Source: Nitrospira sp. (lineage in GTDB: Bacteria > Nitrospirota > Nitrospiria > Nitrospirales > Nitrospiraceae). Taken from it: DNA of 64,000 nt. The position numbers and the translations under genes were made by a program. The notes under the pieces are model-generated. The model saw only the letters and a list, made by a program, of their open reading frames with translations. It did no database searches and had not been told where the DNA came from. Location of the stretch: contig JALHPO010000011.1 of NCBI GenBank assembly GCA_022842445.1, positions 1-64,000 of the forward strand, read 5' to 3'. How positions within the stretch are numbered: the stretch's first letter is position 1; every line of letters begins with the position of its first letter. This document shows, one piece after another, positions 37,645 through 46,213 of this stretch.

Positions 37645-39675
37645 ATGAACGATAACGACGTACTCAGCAACTTGCTGCTTATTTACACCGTCTCCATCGC
37701 GGTGGTGTTCCTCTTTCACCAGTTTCGCTTGCCCTCCATCGCCGGGTTTCTCGTCGCCGGAACCTTTATCGGCCCGCATGGGTTTAATCTCATTTCCGAC
37801 ATCGGAACCGTGCAGGTGCTCGCGGAAATCGGGATTGTCCTGCTGTTGTTCACCATCGGCATCGAGTTCTCGTTGAGCCATCTGGCCTCGCTGAAGCGGC
37901 TGCTCCTGGTCGCCGCGCCGATTCAGGTCGGCGGAGTCATCGTCCTGGTGTGGCTCGGCGGCCTCCTTGCGGGAGTGCCGGGCCCGCAGGCGGTTTTCTG
38001 GGGTTTTCTGTTGTCGCTCAGCAGTACTGCAATCGTCTTGAAGGCGCTGGCGGCGAGCGGAGACACCGATGCTCCGCACGGTCGCGCGACCATCGGCATC
38101 CTGATCTTCCAGGACCTCGCCGTGGTGCTCATGATCCTGTTGACGCCGATTCTGGCCAGCCCCAGCGAGGACACACTCTCATCCATCCTTCTGCCCGTAG
38201 GAAAGTCCATAGTGATCGTCGGCTGTATCGTGGCGGCCGCCTGGTATGCGGCGCCGAAGGTACTCGAATACATCGTCCGCAGCCGCAGCCGCGAACTTTT
38301 TCTGCTGACGATCATCATCATCTGCCTCGGCATCGCATGGCTGACTTCCATGAGCGGGCTGTCTCTCGCATTGGGAGCCTTCATCGCCGGACTCGTCATT
38401 TCCGAGTCGGAGTATAGTCACCAGGCCATCGCGGAGGTACTCCCGTTCCGAGACAGTTTTAACAGTCTGTTCTTCATCTCCATCGGCATTCTGATGGATT
38501 GGCGAATCCTGCTCCAGTATCCCGGAGTCGTCACCGGCTTATTGCTTGTCGTGCTGCTCTTGAAATTTGTCAGCGGAGCCGGAGCCGTGCTGGCCGCGTC
38601 GGTCCCTCCACGAGCGGCAATCCTGACCGGCGTAGCCCTGGCTCAAGTGGGCGAATTCAGTTTTGTACTGGCCCAGGTCGGCCAGGAGCACGGCCTGATG
38701 TCCGGCACACCCTATCAAATATTCCTGTCGGTGTCCGTCTGTTCCATGATCATTACGCCGTTCCTCATGCAGTTGGCGCCGCATCTCGCCCGGCATGTGG
38801 AAGCCATCCAGCGGCTCCGCCATTGGCTGCCAGGCCAAACCACGGCCCATGTGCTGAAGGCGGAAGGACGGCACCTCCATATCAAGGACCATGTGATCAT
38901 CGTAGGGTACGGGTTGAACGGTAGGAACCTGGCCCGCGTGCTGGGTGAAACGGAGGTGCCGTACATCGCGTTGGATTTGGACGGCGATACGGTCCGACGG
39001 GAAGCGCAGCACGGCCTGCCGCTCTATTATGGCGATGCCACGAACCCGCATGTGCTCCGGCATATGAAAATCGACGATGCCAGAGTCCTGGTGATCGCGA
39101 TTTCCGATCCGTTCATGGCCCGCCGAACCGTGCAGGTGGCGCGCAGTTTGAACCCGAAGATTCATATCGTCGTCCGGACACGCTACCTGCGCGAGCTGGA
39201 AGAGCTCCATCAACTCGGCGCCGACGATGTGGTGCCGGAAGAATTTGAAACGTCGATCGAGATTTTTGCGCTGGTGCTGCGGACCTACAACATGCCGCAA
39301 GAATTCGTGATGCGGAAGGCCGAACAGGTTCGGCGGGAAGGCTATGCCCTGTTACGCCGGAGCGAGCTGCCCGAGTTGGCCCACCATCTTCGTGGCGGCA
39401 CACTCAGCGATGTGGAAGTGGAGACTTGTCGGATCGAGGAGGATTCACCGGCAGCCGGAAAGACCATCGATCAACTGGCCTTGCGGCCCCGAACCGGCAC
39501 CTCGATTATTGCGTGGACCAGAAGCGGCATCACAGAATCCAATCCTTCCGTGAAAACCACACTTCTCCCCGGCGATATCATCGTCTTACTGGGAACGCGC
39601 GACCAGATCCGTCGGGCAATGGGTCTCATTCTCTTACGCGAGACAGAGCCCCCTAGCGGACGCTCCCCGTCATAA
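37645..39675 (+). CDS. CPA2-type cation:proton antiporter with TrkA-N and TrkA-C domains (KefB-like)
   Basis: A 676-residue protein. Residues 1-385 form about 12 membrane helices of the Na+/H+ exchanger family, with LPSIAGFLVAGTFIGPHG and the FQDLAVVLMILL region carrying the QD pair. Residues about 410-525 form a TrkA-N (RCK) domain: VIIVGYGLNGRNLARVLGE, D at the end of the second strand and YYGDATNPHVL. A TrkA-C domain (VEVETCRIEEDSPAAGKTI to LGTRDQIRR) ends the protein. It would export K+ or Na+ in exchange for H+, gated by nucleotide. Glutathione gating as in E. coli KefB is not implied. Its end overlaps the Lon-like gene on the opposite strand by 23 nt. Confidence 0.93.
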   Translation: MNDNDVLSNLLLIYTVSIAVVFLFHQFRLPSIAGFLVAGTFIGPHGFNLISDIGTVQVLAEIGIVLLLFTIGIEFSLSHLASLKRLLLVAAPIQVGGVIVLVWLGGLLAGVPGPQAVFWGFLLSLSSTAIVLKALAASGDTDAPHGRATIGILIFQDLAVVLMILLTPILASPSEDTLSSILLPVGKSIVIVGCIVAAAWYAAPKVLEYIVRSRSRELFLLTIIIICLGIAWLTSMSGLSLALGAFIAGLVISESEYSHQAIAEVLPFRDSFNSLFFISIGILMDWRILLQYPGVVTGLLLVVLLLKFVSGAGAVLAASVPPRAAILTGVALAQVGEFSFVLAQVGQEHGLMSGTPYQIFLSVSVCSMIITPFLMQLAPHLARHVEAIQRLRHWLPGQTTAHVLKAEGRHLHIKDHVIIVGYGLNGRNLARVLGETEVPYIALDLDGDTVRREAQHGLPLYYGDATNPHVLRHMKIDDARVLVIAISDPFMARRTVQVARSLNPKIHIVVRTRYLRELEELHQLGADDVVPEEFETSIEIFALVLRTYNMPQEFVMRKAEQVRREGYALLRRSELPELAHHLRGGTLSDVEVETCRIEEDSPAAGKTIDQLALRPRTGTSIIAWTRSGITESNPSVKTTLLPGDIIVLLGTRDQIRRAMGLILLRETEPPSGRSPS

Positions 39676-40330
39676 CCTGATACGCCTCTTCCAGTGTACC
39701 TGCGTGAATAAGCTGTACCCGCTTTCGATCGGCTGTTTCTTTCGTGATTACCCAGTCGGTGGTAAAGATCTGCTCCCGAGGTACGACCATCGCCCGGTAC
39801 TGAGCACCGGCTGCCGCTTCAATTTTTACAGGTAATCCTCCGACAGCCTCAAGTCGGCCATCCGGGGTAATCTGGCCGGACAGGGCTACGTCAGATCTGA
39901 TCACTTCACCCTTATAGACCGCCATGATACCCACCGCCACGGCAGCCCCCGCACTCATCCCGTCGGTCATGGCCATATGCGAACGATTTTTGATCGTAAT
40001 CAGCCAATTACGGCCGTCATCGCCGACGGCGTGGGCCACGGCCCGCACGGCCCGGCGTACTCCCTCTTTCCACTCCTCACCCACAAGTGAGCCACCTCCC
40101 AGATTGATCTCGCTGAACTGGACCGTCGGACCATCCTCCCTCATCGTCCGCTCGAACTGAATGATGATGTAATTGACGACACCGGGAAGCCCTTCTTCAG
40201 GCACACCCAGAGCCGGAACGAGCACCGTCCGCGCGTCGCTTCCTGCCCATACCGGCGACACGAACAGAGCAGCAACAATGATTACGAACATGAGCTGGAG
40301 GATATTGAGACGACCGGTCAGCTTCTCCAC
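39653..40330 (-). CDS. Exported Lon-type (S16) protease-domain protein
   Basis: A 225-residue protein read from GTG 40330, which overlaps the stop of the Rieske gene by 13 nt. A signal or anchor segment (ILQLMFVIIVAALFVSPVWA) is followed by a domain like the Lon proteolytic domain. The Ser is in MTDGMSAGAAVAVG (residue 126) and the Lys in EAVGGLPVKIEAAAG (residue 169). Their spacing of 43 equals the Ser679-Lys722 spacing of E. coli Lon. There is no AAA+ module. It may be an ATP-independent periplasmic protease, processing factor or inactive binder. Coupling to the oxygenase gene suggests a shared task. Confidence 0.78.
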   Translation of the reverse strand: MEKLTGRLNILQLMFVIIVAALFVSPVWAGSDARTVLVPALGVPEEGLPGVVNYIIIQFERTMREDGPTVQFSEINLGGGSLVGEEWKEGVRRAVRAVAHAVGDDGRNWLITIKNRSHMAMTDGMSAGAAVAVGIMAVYKGEVIRSDVALSGQITPDGRLEAVGGLPVKIEAAAGAQYRAMVVPREQIFTTDWVITKETADRKRVQLIHAGTLEEAYQVMTGSVR

Positions 40331-41400
40331 CGCAGCGTCACCCGCTCTTTGAGGGGATGTTCCATCGGCTGCCCCGTCTGAAGCGAGGCGAGATGAGCAG
40401 CCTTGAGTTTGTAGTACCACTTGGCCGGCATGTCGGCGTCGCCAAGAAACATCGACGACGGTTTGTGACGAAGCCCCACGGCAAGATGCTTCATGGCACG
40501 TTCATCCTGACCCAGAAACATCTTGGTGAGCGTACGGAAAATCAGATTTCCAAACGGAAGCCAATGCAGCCCATGCCAATAGGCGGAGAAATCAATACGG
40601 CATTCCATGTCGGACATGGGCGTGGCCATCAGCCGATTGGCCATCCACACCCTCCCGCACTCCATGAGTTCGACGCGCTGATTCGGGAGCAGAAAATCGA
40701 TCGTGGTGCTCAATGGCCCTCCGTAGACGCGCTCCAGCCAATGAAACGGACCGCTGTTCTTGGCCGGCCGATGCGCCGTCATCCGAAATCCATTGGGAAT
40801 CGGCTCGAAGGTCTTTGTCTTTTCATGCATGCTCGCATCGCTGCGCCACCAGGAATGCACGTAGGGGCCATGGACCGGATCAATGAGGCCGATGACGCCG
40901 TCGTCCGCCGTACAGGTATAGATCAGCGAAATGTGAAACGACTGCTTCGGCTCGGATGGCAGCGGCATACGCGGGACAGGCGGTAAAGGGCTTGTATTCC
41001 CCCGTTCATCGGGAAGATACAGCCAAATCATACCGTCGGTCTCTTCAGCCGGATAGGCGACGATCCCGACTTTGTCTGGCTGAAGGGACGCGCCATCCGG
41101 AAGGGCCGGAATACGGCGGCAGCGGCCCTTCATATCGAACTGCCACCCGTGATAAGGACATTCGACGCGCTCACCGTCGAATCGTCCGAACGACAAGGGC
41201 ATGCCGCGATGTGGGCAAATATCGCGCATCGCCGCCAGCCGCCCCTCCCGGTCCCGACAAAGCACGATCGGAAGCCCCAGCATCTGCAGGGCTTTCATCG
41301 AGCCTGACGGCAAGGTATGACTCGGCACAGCCGGGTACCAGAATCCAAAGAGCGGAGCGCTTCTAGCGGAGACAATATCGGGCGTGAGCGGTATGTTCAT
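40318..41400 (-). CDS. Rieske [2Fe-2S] non-heme iron oxygenase
   Basis: A 360-residue enzyme. The Rieske cluster motif is C62-x-H64 (ICPHRG) and C81-x2-H84 (CPYHGW). The C-terminal catalytic domain carries the mononuclear-iron histidines in DPVHGPYVHSWW. It resembles the pheophorbide a oxygenase / vanillate demethylase branch more than alpha subunits of ring dioxygenases. The start at ATG 41400 fits the domain boundary; the frame runs further upstream to 41604 without support. No reductase gene is next to it, and its substrate is unknown. It is translationally coupled to the Lon-like protein downstream. Confidence 0.88.
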   Translation of the reverse strand: MNIPLTPDIVSARSAPLFGFWYPAVPSHTLPSGSMKALQMLGLPIVLCRDREGRLAAMRDICPHRGMPLSFGRFDGERVECPYHGWQFDMKGRCRRIPALPDGASLQPDKVGIVAYPAEETDGMIWLYLPDERGNTSPLPPVPRMPLPSEPKQSFHISLIYTCTADDGVIGLIDPVHGPYVHSWWRSDASMHEKTKTFEPIPNGFRMTAHRPAKNSGPFHWLERVYGGPLSTTIDFLLPNQRVELMECGRVWMANRLMATPMSDMECRIDFSAYWHGLHWLPFGNLIFRTLTKMFLGQDERAMKHLAVGLRHKPSSMFLGDADMPAKWYYKLKAAHLASLQTGQPMEHPLKERVTLRWRS

Positions 41401-41589
41401 GGACGAGGAAAGAAGCCCGGAAGATGGGGCGCACCTACGAGGGTGACTATAGCGACCGGATAGAGGAAGGTCAAGCGACAATGATGAGGACGCCGCAGGC
41501 ACATTCCTTGACACCCTCACGAACCCCATACTATTCTGTTCACAAGCTCGCACCGGGCTGAGTCTGTGTATGGGAAACGAGGCCTCACC

Positions 41590-42120
41590 ATGATCGCCAC
41601 ACAAATAGAACCGACGACCACGTTAGCGCAGCTCCAAGCCTCCAGGCCGGATCGAGTGACCATCGTCCTGTTGAGCGGAGATCTGGACCGGGCGATGGCT
41701 GCCTTCATCATCGCCACCGGCGCGGCCGCGATGGGAATGCAGGTGACCATGTTCTTTACATTCTGGGGGCTGAATACGATTCGCAAGAAGGGCGCTGCCA
41801 GTTCGGCAAAAGATTGGCTCCGCCGGATGTTCGGAGCGCTCAATAAGGGCGGCGCTGAGACGCTGCCGCTCTCACGATTCCATTTCGGCGGATTGGGCAC
41901 CGCGATGATGCAGAAGGTCATGAAACAGAATCGCATGCCGGGAGTCCCCGAGTTGATGGACACCGCGCTGGATCTCGGCGTGCGATTCATCGCCTGCACG
42001 ACTACCATGGGCCTCATGGGAATCACCAAGGACACGTTGATCGACGGCATCGATCAGTTCGCCGGAGTCACAACGTACCTGGCGGAAGCCAAACAAGGCA
42101 GCGTGAATTTGTTCATCTGA
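41590..42120 (+). CDS. DsrE2-type sulfur-transfer family protein
   Basis: A 176-residue protein of the DsrE/DsrF/DrsH-like family. The fold words are RVTIVLLSGDLDRAMAAFIIATGAAAMGMQVTMFFTFWG. The candidate sulfur-carrying cysteine is in RFIACTTTMGLMGI. Members bind membranes or partners and relay sulfane sulfur with TusA. It lies 97 nt ahead of a tusA-like gene on the same strand, the usual dsrE2-tusA pairing, here without an adjacent rhodanese gene. I start at MIATQIE (41590), because the upstream part to 41566 is unlikely. Confidence 0.88.
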   Translation: MIATQIEPTTTLAQLQASRPDRVTIVLLSGDLDRAMAAFIIATGAAAMGMQVTMFFTFWGLNTIRKKGAASSAKDWLRRMFGALNKGGAETLPLSRFHFGGLGTAMMQKVMKQNRMPGVPELMDTALDLGVRFIACTTTMGLMGITKDTLIDGIDQFAGVTTYLAEAKQGSVNLFI

Positions 42121-42217
42121 CGCGCGAGACAGCCGGGCCGGGCGAGAAGAGCGGAAAGAAATGACGCCGCTCCCGCCAATCCCGCGTTGCGCGCTTTTCC
42201 CGCGGAGGGTGGAGACT

Positions 42218-42460
42218 ATGCAATCCGATATCAAGCTCGATACCCTGGGCTATTTCTGCCCCATGCCGATTATCCTCACGTCGAAGAAAATCAAAGAACT
42301 GACGTTGGGACAGATACTGGAAGTCCTCTCCGACGACGAAGGCATCAAGCAAGACATGCCGGCTTGGTGCGAAACCACCGGCCACCAGATGGTGGGTATG
42401 GAAGAAGAGCAGGCGAAGTCGGGCCGAATTTACAAAGCGTTCGTGAAGAAGACCAAGTAG
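42218..42460 (+). CDS. TusA-family sulfur carrier
   Basis: An 80-residue protein with the defining CPMP motif (LGYFCPMPIILTSKKIKEL), whose Cys carries persulfide sulfur. It has the usual length and a good GGGTGGAG ribosome binding site before ATG 42218. A second Cys (PAWCETTGH) lies in the middle. Together with the DsrE2-like gene upstream it likely moves sulfur for cofactor, tRNA or sulfur-oxidising routes. An intrinsic terminator follows. Confidence 0.93.
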   Translation: MQSDIKLDTLGYFCPMPIILTSKKIKELTLGQILEVLSDDEGIKQDMPAWCETTGHQMVGMEEEQAKSGRIYKAFVKKTK

Positions 42461-42495
42461 CGACTGCGAAACCAGCCCGATCGCGCGTATGAGAG

Positions 42496-42531
42496 AAAGC
42501 CGGGGGGAACAACCGCTCCCTTCGGCTTTTT
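42496..42531 (+). terminator. Intrinsic terminator after tusA
   Basis: AAAGCCG (42496-42502) pairs with CGGCTTT, followed by a T-run. GGGG/CTCCC extend the stem. It closes the dsrE2-tusA unit. Confidence 0.8.
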
Positions 42532-42541
42532 CGTTTCATTC

Positions 42542-42753
42542 AGCCCACATTATTCATGAACGCTTCTACTGCAACCGCCGATACGCTGCTGCGAAAAGCG
42601 TGGCCGCACGCTTCGCGCGGCCAGCGGGCAGGCTCGCCCTTCGTGACCTCAACATACTGTTTCAAGTATGCTTCGGGCTCTCAGGGCTCCGCGTGCCCGT
42701 CTCGCATGGCGTCTTGGCGGTTTCGTCACGAACCGTCATAAATAATGTGGGCT
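42542..42753. mobile_element. 212-bp MITE-like element with terminal inverted repeats
   Basis: The ends AGCCCACATTATT (42542-42554) and AATAATGTGGGCT (42741-42753) are perfect 13-bp inverted repeats. With one mismatch and one gap the match extends to about 20 bp, and further inward CCGCC...TGCGA recurs inverted on both sides. The middle holds hairpins such as CATACT/AGTATG. It carries no gene. It lies between the tusA terminator and ftcD and ends 5 bp before the ftcD start codon. No target-site duplication is obvious, so age and mobility are uncertain. It could instead be a structured intergenic repeat. Confidence 0.65.
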
Positions 42754-42758
42754 AGACT

Positions 42759-44252
42759 ATGACGATGCGGCCATTCATCGAATGCGTTCCGAACTTCAGC
42801 GAAGGCCGAGACCCCGCCGTCGTTCACGCCCTGATTGAGGCAGTCACTGCTGTCCCCGGCGTCTGGCTCCTGCACCACACGATGGATACCGACCACCATC
42901 GATCAGTGCTGACCTTCGCCGGACTGCCCGATGCAGTCGGCGAGGCGGCGCTCCGCGCCATCACCGTAGCGACTGAATTGATCGACATCGACCGGCACGA
43001 CGGCGTCCATCCCCGCATCGGCGCTACGGACGTGGTGCCGTTTGTGCCGATTCACGATGTTGAGATGGAGGAATGTATTCGCCTGGCCCGCACCGTCGGG
43101 CAGCAAGTCGGAACACGCCTTGGCCTTCCGGTTTTCCTGTATGAACAGGCGGCATCCAACCCTGCCCGTAAGCAGTTGGAGTCCATCCGCCTGGGAGGCC
43201 TGCAAGGGCTGGCATCGCGAATGGATTGTGATCCGGCCTGGCTTCCTGATTTTGGCCCACCTCATCTGCACAAGACTGCGGGAGCAGTCGTGATCGGCGC
43301 GCGCCCACCTCTCATTGCTTTCAACGCCAATCTCAAGACGACCGATCTGTCGATTGCTAAAACCATCGCGCGATCCATCCGACAATCGAACGGAGGGCTG
43401 CCTTGCCTCAAGGCAATCGGGGTCAGACTGGCCAGCCGAGGCATCGTGCAAGTGGCCATGAATCTCACCGATTATCGAGTGACTCCGATGCACACCGCCT
43501 TGCAGGCCGTGACAAGCAAAGCCTCGGAGCACGGTGTGGAGGTAGCCGGGAGTGAACTCGTCGGCTTGGTCCCGCAGGCGGCGCTCAACCAGGCCGCCGT
43601 GGCCTCACTTCAGTTCGAGCGATTCGATCCGGCGCAAGTCCTGGAAACAAGAATGGCCGAAGCCATGTCGGTCAAGAAGGAGCCGGACCCGCCCCTTTCA
43701 GATTTTCTGAATGCCGTCGCCGCTGCCCAACCGACACCGGCCGGGGGAAGCGTGGCGGCACTTGTCGGGGCCCTGGCAGCTGCATTGGCAACAATGGGGG
43801 CTCGACTCGTGCGTCACGCAGATACAGAACGACGTCTTGTTCAAGTGACCCAGCGGCTTCGCCAACTTGTCCAGGAAGATATGGACGCCTATACCAGGCT
43901 GCTGAACGCCTACAAGCTCCCCAAGCAACAGCCGGATCGGCCGGCCTCTATTTCAAGCGCACTCCATCAAGCAACAGAAGTTCCACTGGAGATTGCCGAA
44001 CTGGCATGTGAAGTCGGACGATCGATTCATGCCTGTGTTCCCTCAGCAGCGTCTCCCCTCCGGTCAGACCTCACTGTCGGCATAATGATGGCATGCGCGG
44101 CAGTAGAAGCCGGGCTACATACCGCCAAAGAGAACTTAAAAATGCAATACAATCCATTACTTAAAGACTCGATGGCTCAAAGAATCAGAATAGTTGAGCA
44201 AAGCCTTGAGGAACTGAAGGGGCTATGCTACACTCCGCCCCCGAAATCGTAA
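42759..44252 (+). CDS. ftcD: Glutamate formimidoyltransferase / formimidoyltetrahydrofolate cyclodeaminase, fused
   Basis: A 497-residue bifunctional folate enzyme. The N-terminal half has IECVPNFSEGRD, the RHDGVHPRIGATDVVPF segment and a His nearby as in formiminotransferases. The C-terminal domain, from about residue 308, has FLNAVAAAQPTPAGGSVAAL, the cyclodeaminase signature. It moves formimino groups from formiminoglutamate to THF and deaminates the product. No other hut gene lies nearby. The ATG is only 5 bp from the inverted-repeat element and lacks a normal ribosome binding site, so the element may supply its expression signals. Confidence 0.93.
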   Translation: MTMRPFIECVPNFSEGRDPAVVHALIEAVTAVPGVWLLHHTMDTDHHRSVLTFAGLPDAVGEAALRAITVATELIDIDRHDGVHPRIGATDVVPFVPIHDVEMEECIRLARTVGQQVGTRLGLPVFLYEQAASNPARKQLESIRLGGLQGLASRMDCDPAWLPDFGPPHLHKTAGAVVIGARPPLIAFNANLKTTDLSIAKTIARSIRQSNGGLPCLKAIGVRLASRGIVQVAMNLTDYRVTPMHTALQAVTSKASEHGVEVAGSELVGLVPQAALNQAAVASLQFERFDPAQVLETRMAEAMSVKKEPDPPLSDFLNAVAAAQPTPAGGSVAALVGALAAALATMGARLVRHADTERRLVQVTQRLRQLVQEDMDAYTRLLNAYKLPKQQPDRPASISSALHQATEVPLEIAELACEVGRSIHACVPSAASPLRSDLTVGIMMACAAVEAGLHTAKENLKMQYNPLLKDSMAQRIRIVEQSLEELKGLCYTPPPKS

Positions 44253-44302
44253 GTAATGGATAGGAACAGGCACAAGCCTGAGAAAGCGAAAAGTCGGACC
44301 GG

Positions 44303-44497
44303 ATGGAAATTAAAGTCTTCAATAACAACGTTGAAAAAGCTCTCAAGGTCGCCAAGAAAAAGCTGGCAGGCGAGGGATTGTTTCGTGAACTCAAGCGCCG
44401 CCGCTTCTATGAAAAGCCCAGTGTCAGGAAAAAAGCGAAGCAACGCGAGGCACAACGGCGACGCCAGAAGTGGCTCTCGAAGCGGAAGCCTGAGTAG
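44303..44497 (+). CDS. rpsU: Ribosomal protein S21
   Basis: A 64-residue basic protein. The N-terminal pattern is MEIKVFNNNVEKALKVAKKK, then FRELKRRRFYEKPSVRKK and a basic tail, all typical of S21. S21 helps in initiation on the 30S subunit. It lies between ftcD and nth on the same strand, 50 nt after ftcD. Confidence 0.95.
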   Translation: MEIKVFNNNVEKALKVAKKKLAGEGLFRELKRRRFYEKPSVRKKAKQREAQRRRQKWLSKRKPE

Positions 44498-44571
44498 TCT
44501 ACGGCATCACTGTATCCACGTTTACGTCCCCGCGCTCCCTGCCAGTCGTAGACCCGCTTCATCCAACCCCG

Positions 44572-45231
44572 ATGCGCCGGGACCACATCCACGCTGCGAT
44601 CAGAATTCTTCAACGGGAGATCCGGCAATGGCAAGAGCCGGTGCTCGGCATCGTCGCTCGAAACTCCGACCGCAATCCATTCCTCATCCTGATTTCCTGT
44701 CTCTTAAGTCTGCGGACAAAAGATAAAACCACCGGCGAGGCAAGCGACCGGCTCTTTGCGCTGGCACAAACCCCGGCAGAGATGCTGACGGTGCCGCTTA
44801 AGAAGATCGAACAGGCAATATATCCGGTCGGATTCTATCGGACAAAAGCCAAATCGATTCATGGCATCTGCCGCCGCTTGCTCGATCACTATGGCGGAAA
44901 CGTCCCCGACTCAATCGACGAGTTAGTCACCTTGCCAGGAGTCGGACGGAAGACGGCGAATCTCGTGGTGACAGTCGGATACGGCAAGCCCGGCATCTGT
45001 GTCGATATCCACGTCCACCGGATCAGCAACCGGTGGGGCTACATCAAAACGGAAACACCGGAAGAGAGCGAAGAAGCCCTCCGAAAGAAACTACCCGAAC
45101 AATACTGGATAAAATTCAACGATCTGCTCGTGCCCTTTGGCCAGAACCTCTGCCAGCCGGTGTCGCCGTTCTGCAGCACATGCAAGCTAACAGCATACTG
45201 TGATCGGGTGGGAGTGAAGAAGTCACGATAG
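44572..45231 (+). CDS. nth: Endonuclease III (DNA glycosylase/AP lyase)
   Basis: A 219-residue base-excision repair enzyme for oxidised pyrimidines. The helix-hairpin-helix is LPGVGRKTANLVV with the catalytic Lys at 127. The catalytic Asp is D145 in CVDIHVHR. The [4Fe-4S] cluster is bound by C194-x6-C201-x2-C204-x5-C210. Length is that of the family. It is followed by an inverted repeat shared with the convergent DsrE gene. Confidence 0.97.
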   Translation: MRRDHIHAAIRILQREIRQWQEPVLGIVARNSDRNPFLILISCLLSLRTKDKTTGEASDRLFALAQTPAEMLTVPLKKIEQAIYPVGFYRTKAKSIHGICRRLLDHYGGNVPDSIDELVTLPGVGRKTANLVVTVGYGKPGICVDIHVHRISNRWGYIKTETPEESEEALRKKLPEQYWIKFNDLLVPFGQNLCQPVSPFCSTCKLTAYCDRVGVKKSR

Positions 45232-45240
45232 CAGGTCTGT

Positions 45241-45298
45241 CTGGTCTTTCTTGTCTATCTGGTCTGCAACCCGGACATTTCAAGACAAGACAGACCAG
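45241..45298. terminator. Imperfect 16-bp inverted repeat between convergent genes
   Basis: CTGGTCTTTCTTGTCT (45241-45256) and AGACAAGACAGACCAG (45283-45298) match at 15 of 16 positions as inverted copies. They lie between the 3' ends of nth and the DsrE gene and may serve as a two-way terminator. Confidence 0.5.
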
Positions 45299-45325
45299 AG
45301 TGACGACACAGACGAGATAGACTGC

Positions 45326-45745
45326 TCAGATGAACAACTTGGTTTCCGCTACTTCCGTCAACTTCAGAATAGCCGGGAGGCCCAGCACCTCGTCGACGAT
45401 TTTTTCAACCGCCTGACCATCCACACCCATGTATTCCAGGCCGGCGCTACAGGCAATCAGCCGAAACTTTCCGACATGTTTGGCGTCCTGAAACATCTCT
45501 GAAATCTTCGGCACCTTCTTTTCTTTCAAAAGACGGGCCACCTCGTCGGCGGACCGGGCATACTCCGGTGGGAAATCGAGCTCGTCGATTTTGCCTTCCG
45601 CCAGCTTCTTGATCGTCCAAAACAGCAGGACCACGATCACGTCCTTGCCCATCGCCGCCGCGGTCATACCGATCGTCGCAACCTGATGGAGCTTGTCGTA
45701 GGTGGCGTTATGGGCAAAGATCACAAATTTGGGCGGCTGCGACAT
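45326..45745 (-). CDS. DsrE family protein
   Basis: A 139-residue protein with the DsrE fold (KFVIFAHNATYDKLHQVATIGMTAAAMGKDVIVVLLFW). A candidate active Cys is in FRLIACSAGLEYMGV. It is shorter than the DsrE2 protein at 41590 and is a distinct member. It probably works in sulfur relay or as a small regulatory partner. It lies 4 nt behind the stop of the exported protein gene at 45750 and is likely co-transcribed with it. Confidence 0.85.
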   Translation of the reverse strand: MSQPPKFVIFAHNATYDKLHQVATIGMTAAAMGKDVIVVLLFWTIKKLAEGKIDELDFPPEYARSADEVARLLKEKKVPKISEMFQDAKHVGKFRLIACSAGLEYMGVDGQAVEKIVDEVLGLPAILKLTEVAETKLFI

Positions 45746-45749
45746 AGAA

Positions 45750-46103
45750 TTACTGCTTTCTCGCGCGCGTCTTCACGCTGTTCACATAGTCGGCAATCGC
45801 GGCATCGACTTCACCGGGCGTCATCGGGCGATCGTGTGTCTCGCTTTCATCGACCAGATAGCGTTCGCGGTCTTTCTCTTGCCGAATGACGACTGCGTTC
45901 TCCGGCGTCACGTCGATCAGCATGAACCATTCCCTCGCACCCTGGGAGATGACCACCTGTTTCCCAAGCCCCTTCTTGGTGACCTCGATCTGGAGCTCTT
46001 CACCGGAAACAGGCAGACTTCCTGCCTGGACGGCAGGAAGAACGGAGAACGCCACAATCATGAGAAGCCCGATTGCCGTCGAGTACCGCTGGAATCGATT
46101 CAT
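45750..46103 (-). CDS. Small exported protein of unknown function
   Basis: A 117-residue protein with a signal peptide (STAIGLLMIVAFSVLPAVQA). The mature part has the pattern EELQIEVTKKGLGKQVV...WFMLIDVTPENAVVIRQEKDRERYLVDE. No family is recognised. GGAG lies upstream of ATG 46103; a longer frame to 46322 is a shadow. It probably shares a transcript with the DsrE gene. Confidence 0.7.
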   Translation of the reverse strand: MNRFQRYSTAIGLLMIVAFSVLPAVQAGSLPVSGEELQIEVTKKGLGKQVVISQGAREWFMLIDVTPENAVVIRQEKDRERYLVDESETHDRPMTPGEVDAAIADYVNSVKTRARKQ

Positions 46104-46213
46104 GAACAGGCTCCATAGGGGCTGATTATAGCCGCCGCATGGGGCCGCGTAAACAGAGGTCTGCATCTCCTTCGCCTTGAGGGGTAGCTGGGAGCATGTT
46201 AGGATGCCCGGCG

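Noticed and set aside
37382..37648. 88-codon frame before the antiporter gene
   Set aside because: Random-looking composition and no ribosome binding site.
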